Positions 7,028 to 14,873 are shown, numbered from the stretch's first letter. The stretch is 14,942 nucleotides of DNA from Streptosporangiaceae bacterium (GCA_030040475.1 JASHTQ010000497.1:1-14942), one strand, 5' to 3'. Numbers and translations: made by a program. Notes: generated by a model from the sequence alone, not told the origin.

Positions 7028-9433
7028 GCCGTGCCCCTCGTCAGATCCGGCGAGCCCCCAGGTTCTGGGCGTCAGCTTAAGTAATAACTTGATACTTGTA
7101 AAGACGCCCACTTGGTCGTCGGGCGGCTGCGGCGCATCGAGGCCGGGCGGCGGGCCCGAGCTGAGCCGGGACGGCCACCAGTTCCACCGGCCGATCAGCA
7201 CGACAGCCGCCGGCACGAGCAGCGTCCGTACACCGAACGTGTCCATCAGCACGCCGAGCGCGAGACCGACCCCGACGTCGACGATCGTCCGCACGTTCTG
7301 CGCCCCGGCGCTGCCCGAGCCCACCACCGCCAGGACCCCGAAGGTGCCCGCGAGCACCAGCCCGGCCGAGGTCACCGTGGTGCCGGTGACCCGCAGCGCC
7401 CGACCCACGGCCTCGCGGAGCGGCAGCTCGTGGCATTCCTCCCTGATCCGCGTCATGACCAGGATGTTGTAGTCCTCGCCGAGCGCCAGCAGGAACACGA
7501 AAAGCAGGAATGGCAAGATGAACGTCAGCCCCGGCTGCCTCGCTGCCTTGATGAACACAAGCACGGTCAGCCCGAGGGCGGAGAAGTACGAGAGCACCAC
7601 CGACGCGATCAGGTAGAGCGGCGCGACCAGGCTCCGCATGACCAGGGCGAGCAGCACCGTGATGACCGCGATGGCGATCGGGATCACCGTGTGCAGGTCG
7701 CTGTCGGATAGCTGCGCGACATCGAAGGTGAACGCCGCCTGCCCGGTGACGCCGTAGGCGGAGGCGTCGGTCACCAGCGCGGCCCGGGCCGCGTCCGCCC
7801 GCACGGCCGGGATCGACTGCTCCGCCGCGGTGGTCGTGGGGTTGCCCGCGGTCAGGCCGGTCGCGAACGAGATCGTGCGCCCGTCAGCGCTCACGTAACT
7901 CCCGCTTGCCTGGTAAGCCTGGTACGCGGCCAGCGGCACGTGCGCCCGCGGCACCGCCGCGGTCAGCGAGCGGGCCGGCCCGAGGGCGGCGTACAGCTCG
8001 GTGTACTGCGTCGCGGTCAGCTCGGTGCCGTTGGCGTCCAGCGGCCCGGACACCGCGGAGAACTGCGGGTCGGCCGCAAGCTGCCGCTCGGCGGCCGCCA
8101 CCGCGGCCGCCTGCGCCCAGGCCGGCCTGCGCAGCCGCAGCACGATCAGGGTCGGGTTGGCCGCCGTCTGCGGGAAGTGCTCGGCCAGCAGCGCGTTCCC
8201 CAGCGCGGAGTCGCTGCCCGCCGGGGCCGTCACGGCGCCGCCGAATCCGGCCGCCAGGTAGCCGGCCGAGGCCACCGCCAGCGCGCCGAACACCACAAGG
8301 CCCACGGCCAGGGTGACGAGCGGCCGCCGCACGATCCGCGCGCACACCGGCCCCCACCACCCGGCGCGCCCGGCGCCCGGCGCGACAGAAGACGGCCAGA
8401 ACGCGGCCGGGCCGCAGATCGCGAGCAGCGCGGGCAGCAGCGTGAGCCCGGCGATGAGCATCAGCCCGATGCCGATCGCCAGCGGTGCCGCCAGCCCGGA
8501 GTACAGGCTGAACGTGGCGGTGGCCAGCGACAGCAGGGCGGCGATGAGGATCCCGGCGGAGAACGTGATCGTCTCGCCCACCCGGCTGACCGAGGTCACG
8601 ATCGCATCCCTGCAGCCGAGCCCGGCGCGCATCTCCTCGCGCACCCGGAACATCAAGAACAGCGCGTAATCGGTACCCGCGCCGAGCACAAGCACGATCA
8701 GCAGCAGCGAGGCGATCTGCGATACGCCGAGGCCTCCCACGGCGGCCTCGGCGGTGAGCCGCTCGGTGACAAGCACCACCACGATCGCGGGCATCACCGC
8801 TATCAGCGGCGCCAGCGCCGAGCGGAAGACGGCGACGAGCAGGGCCACCACGAAGATGACCGAGAACCACTGCACCTTGCTGCTGGACGACGTAGACGTC
8901 GCGTTGTCGTCCACCCGGGTGGCCACGGGTCCCGCGGTGTGCGCCGCCAGCCCCGCGGGCAGCGCCGCGGCGGCGATGACGCCCCGGATGCTCGCGACCA
9001 GGCTGGCCTGCTGCGTGGTGGCAAGGCCGCCGGACTGGGCAAGCGCGGCAAGCACGGTCAGCTGCTCGGCCCGGCCGTCGGCGGACTGGCCGGCATCTCG
9101 CACCGCGGTGACCCGCGGCAGCCGGGCCAGCGCGCCCGACAGCCCGGCGATGGCACCGGAGTCCGCGCCGGTCAGCGGCCCGCCTGACCGCGCCAGCACC
9201 ACGGTGACCGCGGTCAGCGATGCCCCCTGCAGCGGCGATGCCAGCGCGGTCGCCATCTCGCTCGGCGCGCTGGCCGGGAGGAACGAGGTGTTGTCGCTCT
9301 GCGTCACGCTGGACAGCGACGGCAGGCTCACCATGGCCGCGGCCGAGCCGGCCAGCCAGGCCACGATGATCGCCCAGCGGAAGCGGACGGCGAACCGCCC
9401 GACCGCGGCGAAGAAGTTACCCACGAAGGCCAT
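5837..9433 (-). CDS. In-frame MMPL/RND exporter-cytochrome P450 open frame
   Basis: One uninterrupted frame of 1198 codons. Residues 1 to about 755 are an MMPL-family RND transporter, an inner-membrane proton-driven exporter often used for lipids. TM1 is near 18-38. An extracytoplasmic loop reaches about 188, and a TM bundle spans about 188-340. A second loop and second bundle (about 580-750) follow, ending ARWNWWPS-like as RWNWWPSRL, a normal MMPL end. Each bundle has the proton-relay signature: GAGTDYALFLMFRVREE (251-267) and LGEDYNILVMTRIREE (651-666). Residues about 756-802 are a Pro/Gly-rich and then AT-encoded linker. Residues 803-1198 are a complete P450. The ATG at 9433 has no clear Shine-Dalgarno. 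The linker holds promoter-like and ribosome-binding sequences, so the two halves may be made separately. A stop in the neighbouring frame at 7077-7079 would end the exporter if one base were gained or lost. The transported substrate is unknown. Confidence 0.8.
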   Translation of the reverse strand: MAFVGNFFAAVGRFAVRFRWAIIVAWLAGSAAAMVSLPSLSSVTQSDNTSFLPASAPSEMATALASPLQGASLTAVTVVLARSGGPLTGADSGAIAGLSGALARLPRVTAVRDAGQSADGRAEQLTVLAALAQSGGLATTQQASLVASIRGVIAAAALPAGLAAHTAGPVATRVDDNATSTSSSSKVQWFSVIFVVALLVAVFRSALAPLIAVMPAIVVVLVTERLTAEAAVGGLGVSQIASLLLIVLVLGAGTDYALFLMFRVREEMRAGLGCRDAIVTSVSRVGETITFSAGILIAALLSLATATFSLYSGLAAPLAIGIGLMLIAGLTLLPALLAICGPAAFWPSSVAPGAGRAGWWGPVCARIVRRPLVTLAVGLVVFGALAVASAGYLAAGFGGAVTAPAGSDSALGNALLAEHFPQTAANPTLIVLRLRRPAWAQAAAVAAAERQLAADPQFSAVSGPLDANGTELTATQYTELYAALGPARSLTAAVPRAHVPLAAYQAYQASGSYVSADGRTISFATGLTAGNPTTTAAEQSIPAVRADAARAALVTDASAYGVTGQAAFTFDVAQLSDSDLHTVIPIAIAVITVLLALVMRSLVAPLYLIASVVLSYFSALGLTVLVFIKAARQPGLTFILPFLLFVFLLALGEDYNILVMTRIREECHELPLREAVGRALRVTGTTVTSAGLVLAGTFGVLAVVGSGSAGAQNVRTIVDVGVGLALGVLMDTFGVRTLLVPAAVVLIGRWNWWPSRLSSGPPPGLDAPQPPDDQVGVFTSIKLLLKLTPRTWGLAGSDEGHGMAQTNTVVELGAEYFQEPYSAHERLRAQRQVSQVILPGGGAPVWLVTGYAEVRAALADPRLSKSPPGWHPDPDSIFGALDVHMLNSDPPDHGRLRRLVNKAFTARRVEELRPRITVITAALLDEISTEREVDLLAAFAFPLPITVICELLGIPVADRDDFRAWSASIVSNTVTPEVFMEHGTAMVRYFRALIAAKRQAPADDLLSALILARDEGDGLREAELISMVFLLLVAGHETTVNLIASGMLALLLNPGELRRLQADPSLRGAAVEELLRYTSPVNHATYRFATEPIEIGGTRIGCGEAVIVALSSANRDPARFADPDRLDLGRDSSGQLAFGHGIHYCLGAPLARLEAEIAFGALLDRFGSMTLAVPPESLRWRPSTLIHGLESLPVRLIP
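7028..7039 (-). promoter_or_regulatory. Shine-Dalgarno for an independent P450 start
   Basis: On the minus strand GAGGGG (7039-7034) is followed by six bases and then ATG at 7027. The spacing is ideal. It lies inside the open frame that joins exporter and P450, which suggests the P450 can be translated on its own. Confidence 0.6.
7074..7102 (-). promoter_or_regulatory. Candidate promoter inside the exporter-P450 linker
   Basis: On the minus strand a -35-like TTTACA (7102-7097, five of six bases of TTGACA) is followed by a 17-base spacer and the -10-like TAAGCT (7079-7074, fits TANNNT). Transcription would begin near 7067, giving a 5' leader of about 40 bases before the P450 ATG and containing its Shine-Dalgarno. 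The AT-rich composition stands out from the surrounding GC-rich coding DNA. Confidence 0.5.
7079..7090. promoter_or_regulatory. Operator-like palindrome overlapping the linker promoter
   Basis: AAGT-AATA-ACTT is a perfect inverted repeat. It extends to TTAAGT/ACTTGA at 7077-7092 with one mismatch. The overlapping ACTTGATACTTG adds a direct repeat. It covers the -10/-35 spacer, where a repressor would block transcription. No regulator gene is adjacent. Confidence 0.35.
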
Positions 9434-9474
9434 CGTGGCCGGCCGGAGGCCGGTTTGCGGCCCCCTGGGGCGCG

Positions 9475-9486
9475 TAAAGTTACTGC
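9475..9486 (+). promoter_or_regulatory. Candidate leaderless promoter -10 for uvrC
   Basis: TAAAGT (9475-9480) fits TANNNT and lies exactly six bases (TACTGC) before the GTG at 9487, with no Shine-Dalgarno. On the opposite strand TAACTT (9483-9478) overlaps it and could serve the divergent exporter gene. No clear -35 is visible for either. Confidence 0.45.
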
Positions 9487-11430
9487 GTGGCAGATCCGCA
9501 CGGCTACCGGCCGGCGCCGGGCGAGATACCCGAGTCCCCGGGGGTCTACCGGTTCCGCGACCAGCGCGGCCGGGTGATCTACGTCGGCAAGGCGAAATCC
9601 CTGCGCCAGCGGCTCAACTCCTACTTCGCCGATTTCGCCAGCCTGCATCCGCGGACCCAGGCGATGCTGACCACCGCGGCCGGCGTGGACTGGACCGTGG
9701 TCGGCACCGAGGTCGAGGCGCTCCAGCTCGAGTATTCCTGGATCAAGGAGTACGACCCGAGGTTCAACGTCAGGTACCGGGACGACAAGAGCTATCCCTA
9801 CCTGGCCGTCACCCTCGGCGAGGAGTACCCCAGGGTGATGGTGATGCGCGGCGCCAAGCGCAAGGGCACCAGGTACTTCGGCCCGTACAGCCACGCCTGG
9901 GCCATCCGCGAGACGGTGGACACGCTGCTGCGGGTGTTCCCCGTCCGCACCTGCTCGGCCGGCGTGTTCAAGCGATCCGGCCAGATCGGCCGCCCCTGCC
10001 TGCTCGGCTACATCGGCAAGTGCTCCGCGCCGTGCGTCAAGCGGGTTACCGCGGCGGAGCACCGCCTGCTCGCCGAGGACTTCTGCGACTTCATGGCCGG
10101 CCAGACCGCCCGCTTCGCCACCAGGCTCGAGGCCGAGATGAGGCAGGCCGCCAGGGAGGAAGAGTTCGAGCGCGCGGCACGCCTTCGCGACGACCTGCGG
10201 GCGCTGGAGCGGGCGATCGAGAAGCAGGCGGTGGTGCTCGGCGACGGCACCGACTGTGACGTGATCGCGCTGGCAGAAGACCAGCTCGAGGCGGCCGTCC
10301 AGGTCTTCTACGTGCGCGGCGGCCGGGTCCGCGGCCAGCGCGGCTGGGTCCTTGACAAGGTCGAGGACACCACGCCCGCGAGCCTGGTCGAGCACTTCCT
10401 CGGCCAGGTCTACGGCGACACTCCTGACGTGGCCGAGGCGATCAACGCCGGCATCCCCCGCGAGGTTCTGGTGCCCGAACTGCCGCCGGACCCGGAGACG
10501 ATGATGCAGTGGCTGGCCGAGCGCCGCGGCGGCCCGGTCAGCCTGCGGGTGCCCCGGCGCGGCGACAAGAAGGCCCTGCTCGAGACCGTAGCCCGCAACG
10601 CGGCCGAGACGCTTGCCCTGCACAAGACCCGCCGGGCCAGCGACCTGACCACGCGGAGCAAGGCGCTGAACGAGATCACCGAAGCGCTCGGCCTAGATGA
10701 CGCCCCGCTGCGGATCGAGTGCTATGACGTCTCGAACCTGCAGGGCACGCACGTGGTCGCGTCGATGGTGGTCTTCGAGGACGGGCTGGCCCGCAAGAGC
10801 GAGTACCGCAGGTTCGCGATCAAGGGCATCGACGGCACCGACGACATCTCGGCCATCCACGAGGTGATTACCCGCCGGTTCCGCCGTTACCTGGCCGAAC
10901 GCGAGAAGACCGGCGAGCTGGACACCCTCGGTGACCCCGAGGCCTCCGACGACGCGGGCGGCAGGAAGAAGTTCGCCTACCCGCCGAACCTGGTCGTCGT
11001 CGACGGCGGGCCCGGCCAGGCGGCCGCGGCGGCCCGGGCGCTGGCCGAGCTTGGCATCGACGACGTGGCCGTCTGCGGCCTGGCCAAGCGCCTGGAGGAA
11101 GTATGGCTGCCCGGCGAGGAGTACCCGGTGATCCTGCCCCGCAGCAGCGAGGGGCTGTACCTGCTGCAGCGGGTCCGCGACGAGGCGCACCGGTTCGCCA
11201 TCACGTATCACCGGCAGAAGCGCGGCAAGGCCGCGACCTCAAGCGCCCTGGATGACGTGCCAGGACTCGGCCCGGCCCGGCGTGCCGCGCTGCTCAGGCA
11301 CTTCGGCTCGGTGCGTAAGCTCAGGACGGCAAGGGTGGAGGAGATCGCGGCCGTGCCGGGGATCGGTCCCCGCCTGGCGGCCACGATCGCGGGAGCGCTG
11401 GGCCAAGGAAAAGACCATGAGAGCGCCTGA
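9487..11430 (+). CDS. uvrC: Excinuclease ABC subunit UvrC
   Basis: The 647-residue product has normal UvrC length. UvrC makes both incisions around a lesion in nucleotide excision repair, after UvrA/UvrB loading. The N-terminal GIY-YIG nuclease shows GVYRF (19-23) and [13 protein letters not shown] (31-43). Four cysteines, C156, C171, C179 and C183 (the last three as C-x7-C-x3-C), match the known UvrC Fe-S cluster pattern. The UVR domain that contacts UvrB is near 212-247 ([18 protein letters not shown]). The RNase H-like 5' nuclease contains [19 protein letters not shown] from about 410 and VVVDGGPGQ near 502. Tandem helix-hairpin-helix motifs ([18 protein letters not shown]) lie at about 589-640. 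GTG is chosen because the GIY-YIG domain begins just after it and TAAAGT lies six bases upstream. It heads the uvrC-rapZ-yvcK-whiA operon, and rapZ overlaps its 3' end by 14 bases. Confidence 0.97.
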   Translation: MADPHGYRPAPGEIPESPGVYRFRDQRGRVIYVGKAKSLRQRLNSYFADFASLHPRTQAMLTTAAGVDWTVVGTEVEALQLEYSWIKEYDPRFNVRYRDDKSYPYLAVTLGEEYPRVMVMRGAKRKGTRYFGPYSHAWAIRETVDTLLRVFPVRTCSAGVFKRSGQIGRPCLLGYIGKCSAPCVKRVTAAEHRLLAEDFCDFMAGQTARFATRLEAEMRQAAREEEFERAARLRDDLRALERAIEKQAVVLGDGTDCDVIALAEDQLEAAVQVFYVRGGRVRGQRGWVLDKVEDTTPASLVEHFLGQVYGDTPDVAEAINAGIPREVLVPELPPDPETMMQWLAERRGGPVSLRVPRRGDKKALLETVARNAAETLALHKTRRASDLTTRSKALNEITEALGLDDAPLRIECYDVSNLQGTHVVASMVVFEDGLARKSEYRRFAIKGIDGTDDISAIHEVITRRFRRYLAEREKTGELDTLGDPEASDDAGGRKKFAYPPNLVVVDGGPGQAAAAARALAELGIDDVAVCGLAKRLEEVWLPGEEYPVILPRSSEGLYLLQRVRDEAHRFAITYHRQKRGKAATSSALDDVPGLGPARRAALLRHFGSVRKLRTARVEEIAAVPGIGPRLAATIAGALGQGKDHESA

Positions 11431-12310
11431 CGACCAGACCGACATCGTGATCATCACCGGCCTGTCCGGGGCTGGGCGTTCGACGGCGGCCAAGTCGCTG
11501 GAGGATCTTGGCTGGTTCGTGGTCGACAACCTGCCCCCGGGCCTGCTGCCGACGATGGTCGACCTAGCGGCCAGGTCCAACGGGGCGGTGTCGCGGATGG
11601 CCGCCGTGGTCGACGTCCGCAGCCGCGCGTTCAGCACCGACCTGAAGTCGGCCATCACCGAGCTCGGCGCGCGCGGGGCCGCGGCCCGTGTGGTGTTCCT
11701 CGAGGCCGCCGAGGACACGCTCGTGCGAAGGTTCGACAGCGAGCGCCGGCCGCATCCGCTGCAGGGCGCGGGCCGGGTTACCGACGGGATCGAGGCGGAG
11801 CGCGAACTGCTGCGCGGGGTGCGCGGCGACGCCGATCTCGTGGTCGACACGTCTCACCTGAACGTGCACGAGCTGCGCGCCAGGATGCGGGACTACTTCA
11901 GCGGCGGCACCGCGGCCGGGCTGCGGCTGTCCATTGTCTCGTTCGGCTACAAGTACGGGCTGCCGGTTGACGCGGACGTCGTGGCGGATTGCCGCTTCCT
12001 GCCCAACCCGCACTGGATCGCCGAGCTTGCCCCGATGACGGGACAGGACGCGCCGGTACGCGGGTACGTTCTTTCCCAGCCTGGCGCCGAAGAGTTCCTG
12101 AACCACTACGTTGAGTTGCTAAAGGTTGTGCTGCCGGGTTATGAACGTGAGGGGAAACGATTCGTAACCTTCGCCGTCGGCTGTACCGGCGGCAAGCACC
12201 GGAGCGTGGCGATGGCCGACGAGCTGGCCGCGCGCGTCGCGGGCACCCGCGGCGGGTCCGGAGTCACGGCGGACGTCCAGGTGGTGCACAGGGATCTCGG
12301 GCGGGAGTAG
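11417..12310 (+). CDS. rapZ: RapZ-family P-loop nucleotide-binding protein
   Basis: The 297-residue product is a RapZ (YvcJ/YhbJ) protein. The family binds nucleotides. In E. coli it adapts the small RNA GlmZ for RNase E, but in actinobacteria the role is not settled. The N-terminal P-loop is GLSGAGRST (15-23). It has Arg in place of the usual Walker A Lys, which is, as far as I recall, the normal actinobacterial form. It is followed by the family hallmark [15 protein letters not shown]. The C-terminal domain carries [20 protein letters not shown] (252-271), typical of the RapZ RNA/ligand-binding half. The ATG at 11417 lies inside the 3' end of uvrC in another frame, with AAGGAA about six bases before it. 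The next gene, yvcK, starts 4 bases after the stop. The surrounding gene order is the one conserved across Gram-positive bacteria. Confidence 0.95.
   Translation: MRAPDDQTDIVIITGLSGAGRSTAAKSLEDLGWFVVDNLPPGLLPTMVDLAARSNGAVSRMAAVVDVRSRAFSTDLKSAITELGARGAAARVVFLEAAEDTLVRRFDSERRPHPLQGAGRVTDGIEAERELLRGVRGDADLVVDTSHLNVHELRARMRDYFSGGTAAGLRLSIVSFGYKYGLPVDADVVADCRFLPNPHWIAELAPMTGQDAPVRGYVLSQPGAEEFLNHYVELLKVVLPGYEREGKRFVTFAVGCTGGKHRSVAMADELAARVAGTRGGSGVTADVQVVHRDLGRE
12303..12307 (+). promoter_or_regulatory. Shine-Dalgarno deciding the TTG start of yvcK
   Basis: GGGAG lies within the last codons of rapZ, seven bases before TTG at 12315. It favours TTG over the GTG four codons later, which would have less favourable spacing. 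Confidence 0.55.
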
Positions 12311-12314
12311 GCAT

Positions 12315-13286
12315 TTGACGAACGGCGTGCGAGCGGTGGCGCTCGGCGGGGGGCACGGGCTGGCGGCGTCGCTGTCGGCGCTGCGGCGGGTAACGGACCA
12401 GCTGACCGCGATCGTGACGGTCGCCGACGACGGCGGCTCGAGCGGCAGGCTGCGCCGTCAGTACGGCGTCTTGCCGCCGGGTGACCTGCGGATGGCGCTG
12501 GCCGCGCTGTGCGGGGACGACGAGTGGGGCACCACCTGGAGCCGGGTTGTCCAGCACAGGTTCGGCGGCGACCGTGAGCTGGCCGGCCACGCCGTCGGCA
12601 ACCTGCTCATCGTCGCGCTGTGGGACCTGCTCGGCGATACCGTGGCCGGGCTGGACCTGATGGGCAGGCTGCTCGGCACCGGCGGCCGGGTGCTGCCGAT
12701 GGCCGCCGTCCCGCTGGACATCGTCGCCGAGGTCGTGGGCGTCGACCCGGCCAGGCCGGACGAGGTGAGCACGGTCAGGGGACAGCAGGAGTGCGCGACC
12801 ACCCCCGGCCACGTGCGATCCATCTCGCTGCTGCCGCCGGATCCGCCCGCGGTGCCCGAAGCGATCCGCGCGGTGCTCGACGCCGACTGGGTCGTGTTCG
12901 GCCCGGGGTCGTGGTTCACCAGCGTGCTGCCGCACCTGCTTGTCCCCGAGCTCGCGAGTGCCCTGCATGTCACGGCCGCGCACCGGATGGTGGTGCTCAA
13001 CCTGGCGCCGCAGCCGGGAGAGACGGACGGTTTCTCGCCGCACAAGCACCTGGAAGTCCTGGCTGGCCACGCGCCGGCCCTTACAGTGGACGTAGTCCTC
13101 GCGGACGCCAAGGCCGCAGGCGCCGGAAGCCTGTCGGACCTGGAGAAGGCAGCGGGCATGCTCGGCGCCCGGCTGGTGACGGCCGACGTGGCCGCCGCCG
13201 ACGGTACGCCCCGCCACGACCCGAAGCTCCTCGCCGCGGCGTGCGCACAGATCTTCCTGGGCAACGGGCCCGCGTGGGGAGGGTGA
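12315..13286 (+). CDS. yvcK: Gluconeogenesis factor YvcK/CofD-like protein
   Basis: The 323-residue product matches the YvcK family (CofD-like, Rossmann-type, nucleotide-sugar binding). In Bacillus it is needed for growth on gluconeogenic carbon and for cell shape. In mycobacteria the homologue CuvA supports envelope growth and nutrient use. The N-terminal dinucleotide-type loop is ALGGGHGLAASLSALR (9-24). VTVADDGGSSGRLR (34-47) and PPGDLRMAL (54-62) follow. A later NLAPQPGETDGFS corresponds to the conserved QPGET segment. The start is TTG with GGGAG seven bases upstream; GTG at 12327 is the alternative. rapZ ends 4 bases before and whiA starts 6 bases after, so it is translated from the same message. 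Membrane segments are absent, consistent with a cytosolic protein. Confidence 0.95.
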   Translation: MTNGVRAVALGGGHGLAASLSALRRVTDQLTAIVTVADDGGSSGRLRRQYGVLPPGDLRMALAALCGDDEWGTTWSRVVQHRFGGDRELAGHAVGNLLIVALWDLLGDTVAGLDLMGRLLGTGGRVLPMAAVPLDIVAEVVGVDPARPDEVSTVRGQQECATTPGHVRSISLLPPDPPAVPEAIRAVLDADWVVFGPGSWFTSVLPHLLVPELASALHVTAAHRMVVLNLAPQPGETDGFSPHKHLEVLAGHAPALTVDVVLADAKAAGAGSLSDLEKAAGMLGARLVTADVAAADGTPRHDPKLLAAACAQIFLGNGPAWGG

Positions 13287-13292
13287 GGCCGG

Positions 13293-14276
13293 ATGGCCAT
13301 GACCAGCGTGGTGAAGGACGAGCTGAGCCGGGTGCCGGTGATCAAGCCCTGCTGCCGGAAGGCCGAGGTCTCCACGCTGCTCAGATTCGCCGGCGGCCTG
13401 CACCTGTCCGAGGGGAAGGTCGTGATCGAGGCGGAACTGGACACCGGGGCCGTGGCCAGGCGGCTGCGGGCGAGCATCTCCGAGGTGTTCGGGCATCCGG
13501 CCGAGTTCGTCGTGCTCGCCCCGAGCGGCCTGCGGAAGGGAAGCCGTTACCTGGTCCGGGTGAGCAAGGGCCAGGCAGGCGAGAGCCTGGCCAGGCAGAC
13601 GGGCCTGATCGACGCCTACGGACGACCGGTGCGCGGCCTGCCCAGGCAGGTGGTATCCGGCTCGGCCTGTGACTGCGAGGCCGCCTGGCGCGGCGCGTTC
13701 CTCGCGCACGGCTCGCTCACCGAGCCCGGCCGCTCGATGGCGCTAGAGATCACCTGCCCGGGCTCGGAGGCCGCGCTGGCCCTGGTCGGCGCCGCCCGGC
13801 GGCTGAAGGTGCACGCGAAGGCGCGCGACGTGCGCGGCGTGGACCGCGTGGTGATCAGGGACGGCGAGGCCATCGCCGCCATGCTGACCCGCCTGGGCGC
13901 GCACGAGGCGGTCATGGCCTGGGAGGAACGCCGGATGCGCCGCGAGGTCCGGGCCACGGCCAACCGCCTGGCGAACTTCGACGACGCCAACCTCCGCCGC
14001 AGCGCCCGCGCCGCGGTCGCCGCCGGCGCGAGGGTGGAGCGCGCCCTGGAGATCCTCGGCCTCGACGCCCCGGATCACCTGACGATGGCCGGCAAGCTGC
14101 GGATGGCCCATCGCCAGGCCAGCCTGGAGGAACTGGGTCAGCTGGCCGACCCGCCGCTGACCAAGGACGCCATCGCCGGCCGCATCCGCCGTCTGCTCGC
14201 CATGGCCGACCGCCGCGCCGGCGAGCAAGGCATCCCCGGCACCGAGTCCTCCCTCACCCTGGACATGTATCCCTAG
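13293..14276 (+). CDS. whiA: Sporulation/division transcriptional regulator WhiA
   Basis: The 327-residue product has normal WhiA length. In Streptomyces WhiA, together with WhiB, switches on sporulation septation genes. In other Gram-positives it influences division and chromosome segregation. The N-terminal LAGLIDADG-like domain holds [19 protein letters not shown], an [14 protein letters not shown] stretch and [18 protein letters not shown]. The middle has [19 protein letters not shown]. The C-terminal helix-turn-helix (276-306) contains [25 protein letters not shown]. The catalytic acidic residues of homing endonucleases are not expected in WhiA, and it acts as a DNA-binding protein. ATG at 13293 has GGAGG about ten bases upstream and gives the usual [13 protein letters not shown] opening; ATG at 13299 is also possible. 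It is the last gene of the uvrC operon seen here. More than 660 bases without a gene follow. Confidence 0.97.
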   Translation: MAMTSVVKDELSRVPVIKPCCRKAEVSTLLRFAGGLHLSEGKVVIEAELDTGAVARRLRASISEVFGHPAEFVVLAPSGLRKGSRYLVRVSKGQAGESLARQTGLIDAYGRPVRGLPRQVVSGSACDCEAAWRGAFLAHGSLTEPGRSMALEITCPGSEAALALVGAARRLKVHAKARDVRGVDRVVIRDGEAIAAMLTRLGAHEAVMAWEERRMRREVRATANRLANFDDANLRRSARAAVAAGARVERALEILGLDAPDHLTMAGKLRMAHRQASLEELGQLADPPLTKDAIAGRIRRLLAMADRRAGEQGIPGTESSLTLDMYP

Positions 14277-14430
14277 CACCAGCCTCTCTGGCACCACTGT
14301 CACCGTAGGTCACGCGTGCGTGTGCCCCGGCCACGTCCTCCGGCAACCGGTGGCCCCCCTCGTCCCCCCGTGGCCATCCGGATTCGGTGCCAGTGTGGCG
14401 CTGAGCGCTTCGTCGTGCAGCCGAGGCCTC

Positions 14431-14471
14431 CGGGGTCCCCCGGGGTCCCCCGGGGTCCCCCCGGGGTCCTC
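14431..14471. repeat. 10-base tandem repeat, about four units
   Basis: CGGGGTCCCC occurs three times without change (14431-14440, 14441-14450, 14451-14460). After one extra C, a fourth variant unit CGGGGTCCTC follows (14462-14471). Each unit is nearly self-complementary (GGGG-T-CCCC), so many alternative hairpins are possible. Confidence 0.85.
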
Positions 14472-14487
14472 GGGCCGCGGCCCGAGG
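14468..14487. repeat. Perfect 20-base palindrome
   Basis: CCTCGGGCCGCGGCCCGAGG is identical to its own reverse complement. It overlaps the last tandem unit and directly abuts the next inverted repeat. The flanking bases (T and G) do not extend the symmetry. Confidence 0.9.
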
Positions 14488-14543
14488 GGAATGAAACCCC
14501 GGTTCCAGTACCTCCCCGGGTGCTGAAACCGGGGTTTCATTCC
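14488..14543. repeat. Long stem-loop: 21-base inverted repeat with 14-base loop
   Basis: The left arm (14488-14508, beginning GGAATGAAACCCCGG) pairs with the right arm (14523-14543, ending CCGGGGTTTCATTCC). Twenty of 21 positions match, and the one difference is near the loop. The loop is 14509-14522. No T tract follows, so it is not a standard intrinsic terminator, though a stem this stable could still stop transcription or protect the 3' end of the whiA message. Arms this long with a near-perfect match suggest a REP- or MITE-like dispersed element. Confidence 0.85.
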
Positions 14544-14571
14544 GCAGCGGCGGCTCGCTGAGGCGGCGCAC

Positions 14572-14596
14572 GGGGTGGGTGCCTGCGGGGCTGGGG
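14572..14596 (+). other. Canonical G-quadruplex motif
   Basis: Four G tracts (GGGG, GGG, GGGG, GGGG) are separated by loops of 1, 7 and 2 bases on the top strand. This fits the standard G3+N1-7 rule. In a genome this GC-rich such motifs can arise by chance. Confidence 0.5.
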
Positions 14597-14873
14597 TGGC
14601 CGGTTCTTGTGAGGTGCGTGTGCCGCGGGCTGTGATCCGGCGGGGTCCGTGTCCCCCCGGCCCTGATAGGCGGGGTTTGTGGGTCACGAGCCCCGTACGC
14701 GGGCAGGACAGTTGGGTGCCGGGCGGGCCGGGCGACCCGGGGCGGGCGGTTGCCGGTGCAGTGTGGCGCCGGCGGGTCAGCCGGCCGGGCGGGCGGGTGT
14801 GTGCAGGGTGGGCCTGGTTCTCCCTGGTCAGCCAACAGGCAACGGATCCGCCACCGCCGCGGCACCGCGCCAG

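Noticed and set aside
7940..9187. A long plus-strand frame opposite the exporter
   Set aside because: The product is Arg/Gly/His/Gln-rich and repetitive, as expected from the antisense of an Ala/Leu/Val-rich membrane protein.
11459..11485. Arg in place of Lys in the RapZ Walker A motif as a lost active site
   Set aside because: As far as I recall, GAGRST is the ordinary actinobacterial form of this motif, so it is not an anomaly of this gene.
14431..14471. A CRISPR array
   Set aside because: The repeats are 10 bases long and directly adjacent, with no spacers, and there are no cas genes.
14488..14543. Insertion-sequence terminal repeats enclosing a transposase
   Set aside because: The arms are only 14 bases apart and no transposase frame is present in the window. 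A solo or MITE-like element remains possible.
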